This document shows, one piece after another, positions 6,974 through 9,490 of a DNA stretch of 9,490 nt. Position 1 is the stretch's first letter. Each line of letters begins with the position of its first letter. The notes beneath the pieces are model-generated. The model did not search any database, was not told the DNA's origin, and saw nothing but the letters and a program-made list of their open reading frames with translations. The position numbers and the translations under genes are program-made. Source of the stretch: Porphyromonadaceae bacterium. Its GTDB lineage: Bacteria > Bacteroidota > Bacteroidia > Bacteroidales > Paludibacteraceae. The stretch is taken from NCBI GenBank assembly GCA_905372135.1, contig CAJPNS010000073.1:1-9490 (forward strand). Reading direction: 5' to 3'.

Positions 6974-9463
6974 TTATTTAGTTTTTTTGAAGTTTCTGCG
7001 TTTAGCGGCAGGTTCGCCCGATACTATCTCTTTTGCCTGCTCGAGAGTAATGTCTTGTGGTACAATATCTTTAGGTATCTTATAATTCTTCTTTTCGTAG
7101 CTTATATATGCTCCATAGCGTCCGTTCAAGACTCTGATACCCTCGGCTTCGAACGTTTTTATAGCCGTATTAGCGGTAGCTGTTTTTCCCTCTTTCTTAC
7201 TCTTAATCAGCTCTATGGCTCTATCGGCAGCGATACCAAACGGGTCTTCGCCGCGAGGAATCGACGCATTGACGCTACCGCATTTGATATATGCTCCGAA
7301 TCTGCCGGCAGCTATTATTATGTCTTCGCCTTCGTACTTGCCGATATTGATTGGCAGACGTGGTTTATTGACCAGTTCTATAGCGTGTTCGAGAGTCATA
7401 GCGAGCGGATTTTCGCCTTTTGGCAGCGATATATTCGTGTCGCCAAATTTCAGATATGCTCCGTATCGTCCTGTTGCCACTATGAGTTCTTTGCCTTCGT
7501 ATGTACCGAGGTTCATAGGTAGTTTGAATAGCTCGAGAGCCTCTTTCAGAGTTATGGTCTCGAGGCTTTGTCCGCTTTGTAGCGAGGCAAATAGCGGCTT
7601 TTCTTCGTCCTTGGTGTCGCCTATTTGTACCATCGAGCCGAATCTGCCGATACGCACCGATACGGGACGTCCCGTCTTAGGGTCGGTGCCGAGTAGACGT
7701 TCGCCGGTGGTCTTACCCGTCTTTTTTATGGCTTTGTCTACTTCGGGATGAAATTTCTTATAAAAATCTATTATTTCGTCGAGCCAATTGAGCTTACCGG
7801 CAGCTATATGGTCGAAGTCTTCTTCCATATTGGCAGTGAAACCGTAGTCGAGTATTCGCGGAAAATTTTCGGTCAGGAAGTCGTTCACTACGAAGCCGAT
7901 ATCGGTAGGAATAAGTTTACCTTTGTCGGTAGCTGTTTTAGAAGCCTTAGTCTCCTCTTTTATGACCTCTTTTTTGAGAGTAACGATATTTATCTCTTGT
8001 CGAGAGACGGCAACATCTTTTTTCTCCACATATCCGCGATTTTGTATGGTCGATATGGTCGGAGCATACGTCGAAGGGCGTCCGATACCAAGCTCTTCGA
8101 GTTTCTTTACGAGCGACGCCTCGCTATAACGAAACGGCGGACGTGTATATGTCTGAGTAGCAGTAATATCTTGCCTGCTTACGGCTTGCCCTATTTTAAG
8201 GTTTGGAAGCAGATTTTCGTCTTCGCCGTCGGCTATATCGTCTTGTTCGTCGTCGTGGCTCTCCATATACACCTTCAGAAAACCATCGAATTTTATCACC
8301 TCTCCTATGGCTACGAATATCTCTTCGGAGTTCGATAGCGATATCTCTACATTGGTCTTTTCTATCAGAGCATCTGACATTTGCGAAGCAATAGTACGTT
8401 TCCAGATAAGGTTGTAGAGTCTCTTTTCTTGTGCCGTACCCTCTATATCGCTGTTGTTCATATAGGTAGGGCGTATAGCTTCGTGAGCCTCCTGAGCTCC
8501 TTTGCTCTTCGTAGCGTATTTACGCAGCTTATGATATTTATCTCCTGCGTGAGCCAATATCTCTTTTTTTGCGGCGGCAAGAGCCAAGTCCGACAGATTT
8601 ACGGAGTCGGTTCGCATATATGTGATTTTTCCCGCTTCGTAGAGCGATTGGGCTACGCGCATAGTCTGCGATACCGAGAAACCAAGTTTCCGCGATGCCT
8701 CTTGCTGCAGGGTCGATGTGGTAAACGGCGGTGCGGGAGTACGTTTGCCTTGGCTTGTCTCTACTTTCGATATTTTGAAATCGGCTGTTCGGCAGAGTTC
8801 CAAAAACGATATTGCTTCCGATTTTTGTGCGAAATGCTTTTTGAGTTCTGCTTTGAAACTACGGTTGCCGTCGGTAAATATTGCCGATACTTTATAGTAC
8901 GACATCGAATCGAATGCCTGTATTTCGCGCTCTTTTTCGATTACAAGCCTTACGGTAACCGATTGAACCCTACCTGCCGAGAGTCCGGTTTTTACTTTTC
9001 GCCATAGCACGGGCGATAGCTCGAAACCGACTATTTTGTCGAGTACCGAACGAGCCTGCTGTGCGTCGACAAGGTTAACGTCTATTTTACGAGGATTCTC
9101 GACTGCTTTTTTTATAGCATCTTTGGTAATTTCGTGGAAAACAATACGTTGAGTAGAATTGTCTTTCAGTTTCAACTCATCGAAAAGATGCCATGCTATA
9201 GCCTCTCCCTCACGGTCTTCATCGGTAGCAAGCCATACGGTTTTAGCCTCCTTTGCATCTTTCTTAAGCTCGGCTACTACTTTTTTCTTTTCGGGCAGTA
9301 TTTCGTATTTCGGGGAATAATGCTTAGTGATCTCACCTTCAAACTCTTTGTCGGCAAGAGTGCGTATATGCCCCATCGACGATTTCACCACGAAGTCTTT
9401 ACCCAAATAGTTCTGAATGATTTTCGATTTGGCTGGCGACTCTACTATTACCAAGTTCTGCAT
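6974..9463 (-). CDS. topA: DNA topoisomerase I (type IA)
   Basis: An 829-residue enzyme that relaxes negative supercoils by a single-strand break and passage. The N-terminal TOPRIM domain has E8 in VESPAKSK and the acidic D81-E82-D83-R84-E85 in TDEDREGEAIAWHL. The catalytic tyrosine is Y282 in ITYMRTDS (280-287). Other core motifs are SAGRVQSV (162-169), EAHEAIRPT (325-333) and GIGRPSTYAPTI (459-470). The C-terminus has four Toprim C-terminal repeats: GRFGSMVQIG (606-615), GRYGAYLKFG (665-674), GRFGAYIKCG (720-729) and GRYGAYISYE (781-790). It ends in a basic tail (about 820-829). Only two cysteines, C224 and C728, are seen, so there are no four-cysteine zinc ribbons as in E. coli TopA. The start gives the canonical MQNLVIVESPAK. 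The 27 bases upstream up to the window edge show no recognisable promoter. It heads a tightly spaced row of minus-strand genes with era next. Confidence 0.98.
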   Translation of the reverse strand: MQNLVIVESPAKSKIIQNYLGKDFVVKSSMGHIRTLADKEFEGEITKHYSPKYEILPEKKKVVAELKKDAKEAKTVWLATDEDREGEAIAWHLFDELKLKDNSTQRIVFHEITKDAIKKAVENPRKIDVNLVDAQQARSVLDKIVGFELSPVLWRKVKTGLSAGRVQSVTVRLVIEKEREIQAFDSMSYYKVSAIFTDGNRSFKAELKKHFAQKSEAISFLELCRTADFKISKVETSQGKRTPAPPFTTSTLQQEASRKLGFSVSQTMRVAQSLYEAGKITYMRTDSVNLSDLALAAAKKEILAHAGDKYHKLRKYATKSKGAQEAHEAIRPTYMNNSDIEGTAQEKRLYNLIWKRTIASQMSDALIEKTNVEISLSNSEEIFVAIGEVIKFDGFLKVYMESHDDEQDDIADGEDENLLPNLKIGQAVSRQDITATQTYTRPPFRYSEASLVKKLEELGIGRPSTYAPTISTIQNRGYVEKKDVAVSRQEINIVTLKKEVIKEETKASKTATDKGKLIPTDIGFVVNDFLTENFPRILDYGFTANMEEDFDHIAAGKLNWLDEIIDFYKKFHPEVDKAIKKTGKTTGERLLGTDPKTGRPVSVRIGRFGSMVQIGDTKDEEKPLFASLQSGQSLETITLKEALELFKLPMNLGTYEGKELIVATGRYGAYLKFGDTNISLPKGENPLAMTLEHAIELVNKPRLPINIGKYEGEDIIIAAGRFGAYIKCGSVNASIPRGEDPFGIAADRAIELIKSKKEGKTATANTAIKTFEAEGIRVLNGRYGAYISYEKKNYKIPKDIVPQDITLEQAKEIVSGEPAAKRRNFKKTK

Positions 9464-9490
9464 AAATATTTGTCTTTCGGTTGTTTGTAC

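Noticed and set aside
6845..7522. Long + strand ORF (225 codons) opposite the era/topA junction
   Set aside because: It lies wholly antisense to era and topA, both with full motif sets; its sequence shows no domain and its apparent internal repeats are shadows of the TopA C-terminal repeats.

Overview
The window looks like chromosome of a Bacteroidales-type bacterium (phylum Bacteroidota), probably outside Bacteroides proper. Three things support this: a type IX secretion (T9SS) C-terminal sorting domain on the first protein, start codons preceded by A/T-rich leaders with no Shine-Dalgarno motif, and a TAnnTTTG-type promoter box upstream of pckA. The species cannot be named from the sequence alone.

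Layout. Bases 3-1145 (+ strand) hold the 3' part of a surface or secreted leucine-rich-repeat (LRR) protein that begins before the window and ends in a T9SS sorting domain. The 208-base gap 1146-1353 separates it from the convergent pckA. That gap holds one rho-independent terminator for each gene, plus small inverted and direct repeats. Everything from 1354 to 9463 is on the minus strand. In transcription order it is topA (DNA topoisomerase I), era (ribosome-assembly GTPase), an AspT/YidE-family ten-to-eleven-helix transporter with two RCK_C domains, cbpA (DnaJ-like co-chaperone), cbpM (its modulator) and pckA (ATP-dependent PEP carboxykinase). Gaps are 6 bases (topA-era), 51 (era-transporter), 42 (transporter-cbpA), 6 (cbpA-cbpM) and 148 (cbpM-pckA). 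Genes topA to cbpM could therefore be one co-directional transcription unit, while pckA appears to have its own promoter.

How the genes fit together. cbpA and cbpM are a known functional pair: a J-domain protein and the small MerR-like protein that binds and restrains it. topA and era are housekeeping genes. pckA links phosphoenolpyruvate and oxaloacetate and, in succinate-forming Bacteroidales, usually works in the CO2-fixing direction. The LRR protein is accessory and looks as if it is evolving by internal tandem duplication.

I found no convincing new biological system. The most notable signals are the near-identical 63-base LRR units, evidence that the LRR protein is built from repeated larger modules, and the structured intergenic region between it and pckA. 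No tRNA, rRNA, CRISPR array, insertion sequence or riboswitch was recognised.
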